From assembly GCF_932294415.1 (NCBI RefSeq), contig NC_065536.1:11273974-11337973 (forward strand): a stretch of 64,000 nucleotides of DNA, given 5' to 3'. This DNA comes from Quercus robur (Eukaryota > Streptophyta > Magnoliopsida > Fagales > Fagaceae). Within the stretch, counting starts at the first letter, position 1. Each line of letters starts with the position of its first letter. This document shows, piece by piece, positions 51,740 to 63,515 of the stretch. Under the pieces are notes generated by a model. The model saw nothing but the letters and a program-made list of their open reading frames with translations, had not been told where the DNA came from and ran no database searches. A program made the translations under genes and the position numbers.

Positions 51740-53185
51740 AAGAGGTATCTTGATCAAGTAAGGGCAAGAGTCGACGGACTAAAAGCAATGGTCGTCCAAA
51801 TCCCCAGGGGAGAAAATGAGCTCGCCGATCGGCTAGCCAAAGCCGCTTCAGCAGAACATATGATGACACCGGGTAATGTACTCTCTTTTGTTCAACTTTT
51901 TCCACTAATAGACCCCGACAACATGCAGGAGATACGCTCCGAAAGAAACTGGACTACACAGATAACTTCATACTTAAAGGACGGGTTACTGCCAGAAGAG
52001 AAGGAGGCAGCAAGAAAGCTAAAAGTCCAAGCGGCAAGGTTCGTCTTAATAAAAGACATTCTTTACAAGAGAGGTTTCTCCCGTCCTTATCTAAGATGCC
52101 TGGGGGCTGAAGAGGCAGACTACGTAATGAGGGAAGTACACGAAGGGATATGCGGGAACCATTCTGGATCGCGGTCGTTAGTGCACAAACTGGTACGAGC
52201 TGGGTATTACTGGCCAACCATGCAGAAGGATGCCGAGTCTTACGTTAAAAGCTGCGACAAATGCCAGAGGTTCAGCAATTTTATCGGACAGCCAGCTGAG
52301 GAGCTAACCCCTATAACGACTCCATGGCCGTTCGCTCAGTGGGGACTAGATATCATGGGACCTTTCCCAACGGCGGTAAGGCAGCTAAAGTTCTTGGTAG
52401 TGGGTATTGACTACTTCACAAAATGGGTAGAAGCGGAAGCCTTGGCCACCATTACAGAAAAGAACATTAGAAGTTTTGTCTGGCGGTGCATCGTATGCAG
52501 GTTTGGTATTCCTAGAGTTCTTGTCTCAGAAAACGGGAGGCAATTCGACAACGGCCACTTCCGGGATTTCTGCACACAGCTAGGAATAAAAAACCACTAC
52601 TCATCACCCGCCCATCCTCAGGCTAATGGCCAGGTTGAAGTCACGAACCGATCCCTGTTAAAGATTATCAAGACTCGACTCGAGGGGGCAAAGAGCATAT
52701 GGCCCGAAGAATTGCCGAGCATACTGTGGGCATACAGGACAACGGCGAGGACTCCAACAGGAGAGACACCATTCCGACTGACATACGGGAGCGAGGCGGT
52801 CATCTTAGCAGAAGTTGGGCTCACAAGTTACAGGGTTCACAACCATGACGAGAGCAGGAATGACAAATCTTTGAGGCTACAGCTGGACCTGATAGATGAG
52901 GTTAGGTCGGCGGCGGAGCAAAGGATCGCTAGATACCAGGATCGCATGACCAGACACTACAACTCCCGGGTCCGACACAGAAACTTCCAAGTAGGAGACC
53001 TCGTACTCAGGAGGGTCATGGGTGCAACTAAAGACCCTACACAGGGAAAACTCGGCCCCAACTGGGAAGGACCTTATAGAGTTACGTCATGGAAAAGGAA
53101 AGGAACATACCACCTGGAAACAACAGATGGAGAGAAGCTACCGCATCCATGGAATGCCGAGCATTTGAGAAAATACTACCAGTAA
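51740..53185 (+). pseudogene. Gypsy integrase segment with altered active site
   Basis: This continues the pol frame after the two stops, so it can be translated only by readthrough or from an internal ATG (51788). It has the end of RNase H (NELADRLAKAAS), the HHCC zinc finger (VHEGICGNHSG, YYWPTMQKDAESYVKSCDKC) and the catalytic core. The first Asp is in GLDIMGPFP and the final Glu in HPQANGQVEVTNR. The second catalytic Asp is replaced by Glu (VSENGRQFD, codon 52529-52531). A C-terminal GPYRV segment (NWEGPYRVTSWKRKGTYHLE) ends the protein at a TAA. The D-to-E change should impair strand transfer. Confidence 0.85.
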
Positions 53186-53390
53186 TAGTAACACGGCGAA
53201 CGGCAACCAATTTTTTTTAAGCTTTTTATAAGTTTTTCTTTTAACTGTTTTTTTGTGCTACAATCTTGTCGTGCCTTTTTTTAAGCCCAAAGAGGGCAGG
53301 CACTTTTCCTTTACGCATTTCTATAATCAGATACAATTTTGATCTTCTACTTGGATGTCATTACATTTGTCCACAAAATTAACGGATACA
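53186..53390 (+). other. Untranslated spacer after integrase
   Basis: T-rich sequence with no ORF, running into the minisatellite. Confidence 0.5.
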
Positions 53391-54160
53391 AATGAAGTCC
53401 ACAAGATGGACGGATCACCCTACAAGGACGATCACTGTAAGTCCACAAAATGGACGGACACAAAACAAAGTCCACAAGATGGACGGATCATCCTACAGGG
53501 ATGATAACATCCTACAGGGATGATAACTTGAAGTCCACAGAATGGACGGATCATCCTACAGGGATGATAACATCCTACAGGGATAATTACTTGAAGTCCA
53601 CAAGATGGACGGATACAAAATGAAGTCCCCAAAATGGACGGATCATTTTACACTAAAATAGAAGCCATAAGGTAGACGGATCATCCTACAGGGATGATAA
53701 CTTAAAGTCCGAAAGATGGACGGATACAAAATGAAGTCCACAAGATGGACGGATCATCATATAGGGATGATCCCTTGAAGTCCACAAGATGGACGGACAC
53801 AAAATGAAGTCCACAAGATGGACGGATCATCCTATAGGGATGATCACTTGAAGTCCACAAGATGGACGGATACAAAATGAAGTTCACAAGATGGACGGAT
53901 CATCGTATAAGGATGATCCCTTGAAGTCCACAAGATGGACGAACACAAAATGAAGTCCACAAGATGGACGGATCATCCTATAGGGATGATCACTTGAAGT
54001 CCACAAGATGGACGGATACAAAATGAAGTCCACAAGATGGACGGACACAAAATGAAGTCCACAAGATGGACGGATACAAAATGAAATCCACAAGACGGAC
54101 GGATCATTTTACACAGTAAAATAATATCCACAAGGTAGACGGAACATTCTATAAAGGTGA
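53391..54160. repeat. Minisatellite in the gypsy element
   Basis: Interleaved units of 'aagtccacaagatggacgga' followed by either 'tacaaaatg' or 'tcatcctatagggatgatca' repeat about 20 times with small variants. The repeat produces open frames on the minus strand (PSCGL, ILWTS) that are artefacts. Its place between integrase and the antisense gene is where such arrays are often found in Tat-type elements. Confidence 0.9.
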
Positions 54161-54454
54161 CGAGCCCAGACCAAAATGGACGGAACATTCCACAGGTTTC
54201 CAAAGAATAAATTCTTAGGATCAAAAATATACCTACACATGCCGGATCTAGTAAGAAGTTGATAGCTGAACGGATATAAATAGGTCAAGCAATGACAGAA
54301 TTCGAAGGCAAAATTAAAAAAATTCAAACATTAAACATATAAAATGAAGTGCACGGATGCATTTAACAAAAATAGGCCATTAAAAGGCAATGTTTACATA
54401 TCATCAACAACGGATGAGAATTGTTCCAAAAAGTACATAAAAAAAAAAATCCAT

Positions 54455-56635
54455 CTACTGAGCTTTGTCCGCGTTGTCGACGAGCTGAGGAACCGTTTCC
54501 GTGTCAGGCTCAGCTTGATCAACTTTTGCTGGTGCCGACTCCCCGTCACCAATGGCATCGTCAACAGCAAAGAGGTCGTCTGTATCCTCTGAGGCAACAG
54601 GCACGACGGATGATTGAACTGGGTCTTCAACTTTGAACTTCGAAATGTCCAAGTCTGGATAAGCTTGTTTGACCTGACGGAGGGCATCCATGAAGCCCTG
54701 ATGGAAAGAATCGCCCAGCTCCGTGATTAGGGCGTCGGAGTCACGGTATTCACGAACCGCAACATCCTTAGCCTGACGGACTTCATTTTTTAGCTCTACT
54801 ATCTCCTTGTCCTTGCTCTCTAGAGCCTTCTTTGCCTCCTCCGTCAACTGTTCAAGGCTCTTCCTTGCCTTCTCCGAAAGTTCAAGCTTCTTCTCCATCT
54901 TGGGTTTCCAGTTCCGCAACTGGAGAAGTTCTTCCTCCGTCTGCTCCGCTTTGGCCCGTACGCGATCCAAAGCCGTCTCATGGCTGAGGCACCGTCCCAT
55001 CAGCCCCTTCATCATGACCATTGCCTAAAAAAAAAATAACAACGTAGTTATAAAACGAACATTGGGCAGAGGATTTAATTTGTATTTGAATAGTAGACGG
55101 GCTGTCTTACCTGTGTAATTGCAAATAGGCCCGTCTCACCCATGGCCTCCGTCGAGTGATTGCCTAAGTCTTCATAGTCCTCCGCCGAAATGATGGAGGA
55201 AATCTGTTCTAAGGCATGCTTAGAATCCTCTCGAAGAAGGACGGGCGGCTTCTCTTGATCCTTCGACGGGCCCTTCATCAGGCCCTTGCCAACCCCGTGC
55301 TTGATTGGAGTGACCGTCTTCGGAGGCTCCGCCATAAGTCCCACGACGGGATCTAAAGATACTTTGGCCTTCTTGGCCTGACGATCCGCTTTGGGTTGAG
55401 TTTTCCGCTTCGCAGACGGATTGCTTGGGCCCATCGCAGGGGGAGCGTCGTCACCAGTCTTCTTTGCGGCCTTTGCCCGGATCATGGCTCTTCTCTTAGC
55501 GTCGTCCATCTCTGAAACATGGACAGGGGAGTTAATTAGTAAAATAAGTTACATAATTTTTTCAAGTAAAGGGTGACGAACTTACGCCTCCTTATCTGTG
55601 CTTCGTACTTGACGGCTGCCGCTGTCGGTTCCGGTCCGTCGCAATACCAATGAATGGTATTAAGTGTTACCAACTTTGCCCAAGTCCTTTCCTCCGGCTT
55701 GGTCTTTAAGAAAATTTTCTCAAGGAAAGCAAACTCCTTAAGGTCAATTTGGGGGCGTCATCTAACTACAAAAGAAGATAGAGGACGGTTAGATTATATT
55801 CAACAAACTTAATAATGTTAAAGTTTGAAGGACAGTCCATACTACACGGGTCCAATATGCCCCAAGTAGTGTCGACGGGCATGAAATCCGTTTCCCCCAA
55901 ACGACCCATCCAACCGTCGCCTTCTAGGAAGAAGTACTGGCTCTTCCAATCCCTATTTGAGTCCGGCGTGTCATAGATGACTTTCAGCAACGGACTCCTG
56001 GGGACGAAGCTATATATTCCCCTAGATTTATCAATTTCGTCCGGACGGTAGCAGTGAAAGAACTCCCTAACCGTCAGCCTTTTTTCTCCGTCGGACATAG
56101 CACCGTACAAGACCTCCATCGCTATAAAAACCCTCCAAGCATTAGGGGAAATCTGGTTCACGGATAACCCCAGTTGACGGAGGAGCTCACGATGAAGCGA
56201 ACTCAATGGGAATCTGAGTCCGGCCTTCAACATTTGCTCATATACCCCAACTCCCTCTACCCCGTCATAGTAACACTTCTCCGATTTGTAGGGTAGACGG
56301 ATCGTAACATTTTCTGGAATTTGATAATTATCCCTAAATGTCTTAAAATGCTTTTCTTTGATAACAGACGTGAAGTAATTCACCGTCCACTCCGGTAGCA
56401 TGACAAACTCCCTGAGCCCATCAGCACCAATGACGGATCTGACAATCTGATCCTCACCGTCACCAGGTCCCTCGTCTGGATCAACCACCTCCAGATCCTC
56501 ATATGTTGAGGACGAGGAGGAGGTGGACGGGCTCCTATCATCTGGACTATCTTGTTCTCGATGACCGGACGGATATACTTCCTCGTAATCCAACCCGTCA
56601 CGAACAACCGACTGATTACTCGACGCACTAGACAT
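54455..56635 (-). CDS. Spliced antisense gene of the gypsy element (putative gypsy-type transposon protein)
   Basis: Exon 1 starts with ATG at 56635 (MSSASSNQSVVRDGLDYEEV) and has an acidic, Ser-rich N-terminus. Then comes a domain with RFPLSSLHRELLRQLGLSVN and ISPNAWRVFIAMEVLYGAMS, typical of the 'putative gypsy type transposon' family (Pfam Transposase_28, from memory). Exon 2 (ending 55586), exon 3 (55511-55111) and exon 4 (55024-54455) join in frame through GT-AG introns. Exon 4 encodes a long coiled coil (ELSEKARKSLEQLTEEAKKA) and an acidic tail. The exon 1-2 junction is unclear: with the likeliest donor (near 55848) an in-frame TGA at 55760-55758 follows the acceptor, so this copy may be mutated there. 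The protein's function is unknown. It lies antisense to pol, inside the element. Confidence 0.65.
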
Positions 56636-56639
56636 TTCC

Positions 56640-57224
56640 TACATGAAACGACAAGAGCCTAAGACTCTGACGGTCTATGTGTCTATAACGGGTGTGGATT
56701 GTAAGGAAAATTAAAACAAGTATTAGCTTTAAGAAGAGCACTTACCAATTTTACCAACGAAGTGATGAAGGATGGCACTGACGATTAAGGTAATTGAACG
56801 GATCAGCAAATTATGACGGGTGCGCTCTGACAAGATTGACGGGTACGCTCTGACAGGTTGATTTCTGCTGAAACTGAAGAAATGAGAGGAATCACTCCCT
56901 TATTTATAAGAGAGATGCACGGAAGTCGAAGCGTCGCTTCGATCCGAGACAAGACCCAATCAATTTATGACACGTGTCATCATCATTAATGACCTTCGTA
57001 CAGCCTGTCTATAGTTGGTATGACCGACGGACTCCTTATTTGCACCATCATCCTATCTTGCATAAATCCGTCAACCAGTTGTGACTATAAACTTAAAACC
57101 TTCTTTTTGTCTCATGGGCCTCATTCCGTCATAAAAAATACCCGTCATACCCTTACGTTAGGATCGTCACCCCATTGATCCTTTGTCCTAAAAACTGACG
57201 GACCATTGGGGTGAAGGGGGCAAC
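56640..57224 (-). promoter_or_regulatory. Region upstream of the antisense gene, to the 3' LTR
   Basis: No ORF is present. Motifs 'tgacggg' and 'gacgga' recur. A TATAAATA-like site on the minus strand near 56901-56908 (plus 'tatttataag') could serve the antisense gene. The polypurine tract lies at 57207-57224. Confidence 0.35.
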
Positions 57225-57716
57225 TGAAGATGATAAAATATAGAGCCTGACGGGCCTACCTTAATGGGCCTGACGGATTGGAACTGTTGGGCCTGTGTAA
57301 AGATGATCCCATGCGCTTTTAAGGCCCATCGCTGACAGACACAGTAAGGGCCCATGATCCGAAATCTCTATCGCCCAGAAAAGCCCTAAGATCCGAAAAT
57401 GGGAATCCTTGCTCACCACGCTTAGAAGAATTGGAAGTAGAGTCCCACATGGAAAAGATTTGGAGACCAAGAAGGAAAAGTCAACTCTCTACCACTATAA
57501 AAGACCTAACACCCTCGCAAATCAAGGTACATTTAATTGACCCTCTCTAGCGCTCTAGAGTGGTGAGAAGAATTCTAACTTGACCTTCGGAGAGTGTTTG
57601 GCCGGCACTACACCGGTGCTTTCTAAAGGTTTTCTTTCGATTGCTTCTGTTGTGCAGGTTCGCTTTGAGTCGCGAGTGCGGTGTGACCTATTGGTGATAA
57701 TTTTTCAACGTCATCA
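57225..57716 (+). repeat. 3' LTR of the gypsy element
   Basis: 492 bp, with TATAAAAG at 57496-57503. The eight differences from the 5' LTR are all transitions. Confidence 0.95.
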
Positions 57717-57721
57717 AATAT

Positions 57722-58144
57722 CATTGAAGGAAAGGGAGGTTGTTCTTTCAAATTTGAATGATTGTACTTGGATTCTGTAAAGTTTTGTCATGCATTATAT
57801 GATATCATGAGTTTGGATTAGTAGCTAGCTTAATCATCAACACAAAATGAGAAGTTTAGAAAAAGTAATCAGAAACATTATATTTGACCATCTTAAATCC
57901 AGTTCACTTGATAAGTAGCTTACAACAATACAGTTTGAAAAGTTCACAATAAAAACCTATATGATTTCAAGCTTCTTTGGTGTTATCTTGCAGCACAACA
58001 ATATAGAAATACAATCTTCTCCAAAAAAAAAAAAAAAATTACAAAGCATCTATGCCATGAAAAGGGTAATCCCATGACCCAGGTCTAACTTCTAGCGCAA
58101 ATGCAAACCTTTCCATTCTGGATCCAGAAAGCAAAACACCAACT
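57722..58144. other. 3' flank of the AXR4 gene
   Basis: Unique AT-rich sequence that presumably includes the AXR4 3' UTR. An A16 tract lies at 58023-58038. No other gene is seen. Confidence 0.5.
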
Positions 58145-58660
58145 TCACCATCCCTGGCCAAGCCCATATGCATCCATATAACCAGCCCCATGAACATGAG
58201 CATGATCATGATCAGCATGATGTTCATGGCCACCATGACCATGATGATGGTGATGGTGATGATCACTGTTTTTTGCTTCATCTAACATCTTTTGAATATG
58301 CTCTGGGATTGGCTCTTCCTCAACTTTTCTCACAGATTTGGGTAATGACGATACAAACTGAACAATATTCTCAGATAGTTCATCAGCTGCATCCTCCTGA
58401 TTTTACCAAAACAATGAGCTATTTAGTATTTTGAAAGCAACAAAACATTACAATCACTACAACATCAACCCATTCGAATTAAGTAATTGAGTGAACCATG
58501 CACCCTATAGTGTAAATATATAGTAACCATCTTTGGAAAAATGAGTGCAAGTCAAAGTCCTAAAACAAATTAAAAGGCCATGTCAGTGCACAAGGCTCCA
58601 ACTTAGGCAACCTTACCCCCAATTCAAAGTACTACAACAAATGATGGGTTATTTTCTTTC

Positions 58661-58710
<50 letters not shown>

Positions 58711-61644
58711 GGGGGGGGGGGGTGGGGGGTGGGGGGGAGAGAGAGGAGAAGCATTCTATTTCTATATCCTTTCTTATATACTAGATGGAAATTCAGTATA
58801 TGTAATCATTAAACAATGAGCAACCATTTCCAACTAGGAACTTTAATTGACTGATTCTATCTATAAATTGTACAAGCTTTCTTCAGGCAGATTTCCAAAC
58901 ATCTTTTTCTTTTCAACAATGACCCCAAAATTAAATAATACTAATACCAGAAGCATGTCTGCAGCATCCTGAATCATTAATTCTGATTCGCATACTCAGA
59001 GGATTGTATTTTGTGAAGGCTCCACCTTAGGTCCATCAAATGAGAGTGAGCAGAAACTTGTAGAGGGAATAAATGTCTTGATTCATGGCTACAATGAAGG
59101 CAGCACGAGTCTTGAATATGACAAGGAAAGCACAACTAAAGTGTATTAATATTAGTTTTATACAAATTCAACTCCATCAAGAACTCCACCAAAGACAAAA
59201 GTCAAATTGGGAAAATAATATTCAGAGTAGAGTTCTTTTTTTCCCCCAAAGCCTACATTATCAAGCAAGCTCTATGCAGATGACTTCCAATAGAGTGTAA
59301 TACATGTCACAAACTTGAAGCCAGTAACAGCCATGGTAATCCAAGGCTTCTTTTAATGCTGGAAACATGCATCTCTTCATGTTGTCCTAAATTTTGCACA
59401 CAGCCAATTATGTGCCTAGGGGAAAAGAGAAGAGAGTTGCAGTAGGTTGTTAGCCAGCATAAAACTTAGTCAATTCTCATGAATGGCTCGAGAAACTGAG
59501 ATGTACCCCATTTTTTAATGGGGGTGGAGAGAGAGAGAAGAAACCAATAAACAGACAAAACTCTATTCGAGTTAACATCTCGTTTTCGTTTTTGAACATC
59601 GGACATTTTATTAAATTGTAAAAAGTTAAGGCTAAATCTATCTTCCTTGCAGCTTGTACTTGTACTTTCTAAGCCTGTATCTCTTCCAAACTATCTCAAG
59701 TTTTCAATATTTTATGAAGGCATGGAAACAACACAGTGATTTAGGCACACCATCTAAAATGCAAGCCAAGCCCCTGTGCCAAGCCATGGCCGCCCACTTT
59801 CCTGACATTGCCTTGGCTTGCACCATTTGTCAACACTAATTACTTTTGTTTTTGGCTAGTGGCATCCAGAAACTGGAACTAAACTATTCTACACTTAAAC
59901 ATGTATGTTTTATCTTTCCTTTGATGAGTTATATGTAAATATTTGAAGAAAGCTATACATATAGTATCAAATTCTAACAACAGACTTCTTTAAGTTGCTC
60001 CACTTGCAATATATATAGCAGTCACCAGCTCATTCATTGACTGTGGAGTACACCACTGATAAGTGATAAGGTGTGTAAAAATACTTCACAACCTTGATTC
60101 TACTTCATATGGTCTACCATCTACATGTTATTGCAGGCGTTATCTGCATCTGATTCTAGATGAGCGACATTTCAAAGTTAGCCATTCTCATTAATCAAAC
60201 AGACTCTAGTCAAAAGAAAAAATTTCAGGTTAACCACAAGTAGTTGAATAACCATAGCTTGAAATCAATATAAAGTCACAATTCTCCACTTGATGTGCTA
60301 GATATTCATATTGCTTAACTAAACTCAATATCATTCCAAAAAATTGATCAAATCAATTCTTCTGAAATTTGAAACCCAAGCAAATGCAACCAGGATTCTG
60401 AAACCACTGTTCTCAATCACAAACAACAAAAACAACCATAGCAAGATTCTTACCTGAGCCCACCGCCCACCAGAATGCGTGACAAAAGCTGCCCGGGGCA
60501 GTGCATCAGCAACACGACGTCCCGCTTCACTCCATTCTTTGGACCAACCACCAGACCAGAGCACTTGCATTGGCATATCTTTTAACCCCTCAGAACCACC
60601 CCACTCAGCAATATCAAAGCTAAAATTCATCTTCTTCCCCGTTCCCACAACTGCTCTCCTGCCATCCCTTCCCCTCAAAAGAACTCTATTAGCCTCCACA
60701 TCCGAAGCACCAATCCCCTTCGAACAACACATCTTAATCAAACTTCTAAACACAAATGAAACCCCCAACATGAGCTCTCTAAGCACCGGGAATTCCAAAA
60801 CACACAAAGGCAACGCCCCTACACCTCTAGAATTAGTATCAACAAGTGTCACACTCCTCACCAAGCTTGGATTCTCCAGAACCCAATTTGATCCCAACCC
60901 CAAACCCGAATCGTGCAAAACCAAATGCACAGGAGCCAACCCCATTGTCTGCACCACTTGCCCCAACACCCTCCCCATCTCCACAGGACCCAATTCAATT
61001 GGCCTAACAACCTTCCTCTTCGAAACCCGGTTCCCAATCTCCTCATAAGGAATCTGACCAGTCTCAATCATCCTATCAAACGCAAAAAACAGACCCTTTT
61101 CTTGAATTTCATCATACACATCCATAAACCTCCCTAAAATCCCATTCCCTCCCTCAACAACCTCTTCCACAGACTTATCCGAAAACCCATTTCCTGGGAA
61201 ATCAATAGCAACAACATGAACCCCTTTTGAGCCCAAAATCCTAATAACTTCACGAAATGAGTAAGAACTAAGACCCAAACCATGAACTAAAACAACATTT
61301 TCAGACGCCACAGGACCATGTTCAACAGTGAATACCTCAATAGGTGCTTGGTTTGGACTCGTTTGGACCTTGACAATGCGACCTTTAGAGTAATGCTGAC
61401 GAAGATTACTGGGTAGACTCAAAAACCAAGACTTGGGGTCTTGATGAGGGGTTAGATAAGAGACTGAGATAAAGAAGAAGGTTGCGAGCGAGACCAAGAG
61501 AGTGAAGTAAAACCAAAAAGTGAAGGGGTTTGTGGAAGCTGGAGGTGAAATGGGTTTGTGGGGTTTGGGTTTTTGGGTTTGGGAGTTTGATTTTTTGGGG
61601 GATTTGGGTTGTTGTTGCTCTTGCTCTTCGGTTATGATCGCCAT
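58145..61644 (-). CDS. AXR4: AXR4-type ER membrane alpha/beta-hydrolase-fold protein, 480 aa
   Basis: Exon 1 (61644-60454, 397 codons) starts MAIITEEQEQQQPKSPKKSN and ends at CAG|GTAAG. The intron is 2,057 bp. Exon 2 (58396-58145) adds 83 codons after TCAG. A Pro/Lys-rich N-terminus precedes one membrane segment (about 41-63, FWFYFTLLVSLATFFFISVS). A hydrolase-fold domain follows: VVLVHGLGLSSYSF at about 117-130, VAIDFPGNGFSDKS at 145-158, and HLVLHDSGLGLGSNW at 240-254, where the usual GxSxG elbow is replaced by HDSGLG. The C-terminus is His-rich (443-466, HHHHHHHGHGGHEHH) and ends YGLGQGW. Arabidopsis AXR4 (At1g54990) has this same plan. It is an ER protein needed for correct localisation of the auxin importer AUX1, so a role in auxin influx and root gravitropism is inferred by homology. 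TATATAA on the minus strand at 61687-61681 is a possible promoter element. Confidence 0.93.
58665..58737. repeat. Poly(T) followed by poly(G) in the AXR4 intron
   Basis: A run of 41 T (58665-58705) is followed by an almost pure G tract (58706-58737), with GA repeats just after. It is within the intron and could form a G-quadruplex on the plus strand. Assembly errors are likely in such tracts. Confidence 0.85.
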
Positions 61645-63468
61645 TGATGATGGATCTGTAAGGTTTTTGGAGCTTTGGGTTTATATAGAGCTACAGCAAA
61701 TAGTGACTCACCGGAGTTGCTGACGTGGCCGGTACTCTTGGTAGTGACAAAGTGAAAACACACCCAGCTCAGTTTTTTCGCAGTGTTCGAGCTTTTTCCC
61801 AAATCGAAGAGATTCAAAATGGCAACAGAGAGTCATGAGTGGGGTATGAAATTATGTCGAGGCTTGTTACGGCTAAACTAGTCGCGTTTATAAGTATTTT
61901 TTAGTAACGAGCTCTTTATTACAACTCTTTTTCGCTTTATCCAGACTAGGTAATAATTTCAAAAGCGGCTTTGCACTTTTAAGATTCGTCGTAATAATTT
62001 CAAAGAGCGACTTTGTTAATGAAAAGCACCACCATACTTTTAGTATTTCAATTTTCAACCAATTCTTTTTGAAGAACAAATAAAGTATTAAAATAAATTA
62101 AATATTTGTATTTTTCAACCCGTCAAACAATACTTTTGAGTATTTCCAACTAATTAATTTAATTTAAAGTATTAACATTCTTTTTTAAAAAAATAAAAAG
62201 AAATAATAAAATATGATTCTTTTTCAAATCTTTTTGACTTTTGAGTTTTTCTTCTAATTAATTTAATCTTTCTAGTTTTAATAAAAGGAAATAAAATATA
62301 ATTATTTTATACACTTTATAGACAATAAGCAAGAATAGATACAGCTAAAAACATTATTTCTAAAAAAAAAAATTCATTTTTGAAGAACAAATAAAAAATA
62401 AAAGGAAATCGACAATAATTCATTTAAACACAATATAACTCTCTTTCAAATCAGTTAGACTTTTGGGTTTTTCTTTCAATTAATTTAATTTTTCTAGTTA
62501 TAATAAAGGGAAATAAAATATAATTATTTTACACACTTTATAGACAATAAGTAAGAATAGACACACCCAAAAACATTTTTAAAAAAAATCCTTTTTGAAA
62601 TAACAAACAAAAAATGAAATGAAATCAAAAATAATTAATACACAATTTATAGACAATAAGTAAAAATAGATAACAACTTATGCCATTACCAATCTATTAT
62701 TCAACAGAAAACTTAATCAATTATGCAATTTATAAACACTAGTATATAAAATCATGTATACACATAGATACATTTAAAAATATATGCATTCTTTTAATCA
62801 TAAAAATATATATAATATTAATCAAATTATTAAAAAAATTAGATATATATTAAAAATTTTACCTAAATTTAATACTACTTATAATCATTTTTATTCTAAT
62901 TTTTAATAAGATATAAAGTGTGGTGATATTTATTGGTTTTTTATCTTTATATATTATTAAAATTGGACTTTTAGTATCTTGAACCTATTAACTTACTTAA
63001 CACAAAAATTAAAATAAAATAAAATAAAATAAAAAAAACTTTAATGGACACGTGGCACAAAATTAACCCTCAATTGAAATCTAATTGAATTTTTTTTTTT
63101 TTAATTTTGGCTTAAAGTATACCACACAGATAAGTAAAAGTAGATACTACTTAAAAACAAAAACAAAATAATAAAAATTCAATATAAAAAAATAAAACAG
63201 AAATTCTTTTTGAAGAACAAATAAAAGGAAATAAAATATAATTATTTTACACACTTTTATAGATCATAAGTGAATAAAATCTTGTCACATTTTCCATGTA
63301 ATCATACAAAGCAAAATTTAGAAAAAATAAACAATGCAACGCTTTTAAATTATTTTCCTTAAAAGGTTTCAAAAAAAAAAAATTATTTTCCTTAAAACGA
63401 CACCCATTTCCTCACATTTCCAAAGTCCCATCTTCAGCTTCTTCGTCCTCTCAATCTGTGACTTGTTG

Positions 63469-63510
<42 letters not shown>

Positions 63511-63515
63511 ACAAA
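61645..63515. promoter_or_regulatory. Divergent intergenic region between AXR4 and aminopeptidase P
   Basis: The two genes point away from each other, so this 1.87 kb holds both promoters. From 62040 to 63280 it is very AT-rich and carries three to four degenerate copies of a unit with 'tttttgaagaacaaataaa' and 'ataaaatataattatttta' (near 62060, 62283, 62503 and 63210). A CT-rich tract (63472-63510) lies in the likely leader of the right-hand gene. No coding sequence is seen. Confidence 0.5.

Larger units (their letters stand above)
47400..57716 (+). mobile_element. Complete Ty3/gypsy retrotransposon with antisense gene
   Basis: Two 492-bp LTRs (47400-47891 and 57225-57716) begin TG, end CA and are flanked by AATAT (47395-47399 and 57717-57721). 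By eye they differ at eight positions, all transitions, so about 98.4% identical. Order: 5' LTR, primer-binding site, gag-protease, RT-RNase H, integrase, minisatellite, antisense ORFs, polypurine tract (GGGGTGAAGGGGG), 3' LTR. Integrase after RNase H is the gypsy order. An antisense gene between integrase and the 3' LTR is known from the Tat lineage. Several stops, a frameshift and a changed integrase residue show that it cannot move on its own now. Confidence 0.95.

Noticed and set aside
53391..54224. CRISPR-like regular repeats and several short minus-strand frames in the gypsy element
   Set aside because: The units are degenerate and interleaved with no unique spacers, inside a plant retrotransposon. 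It is a minisatellite.
60479..61048. Plus-strand frame of 189 codons opposite AXR4
   Set aside because: Shadow of the AXR4 coding exon with no independent signature.
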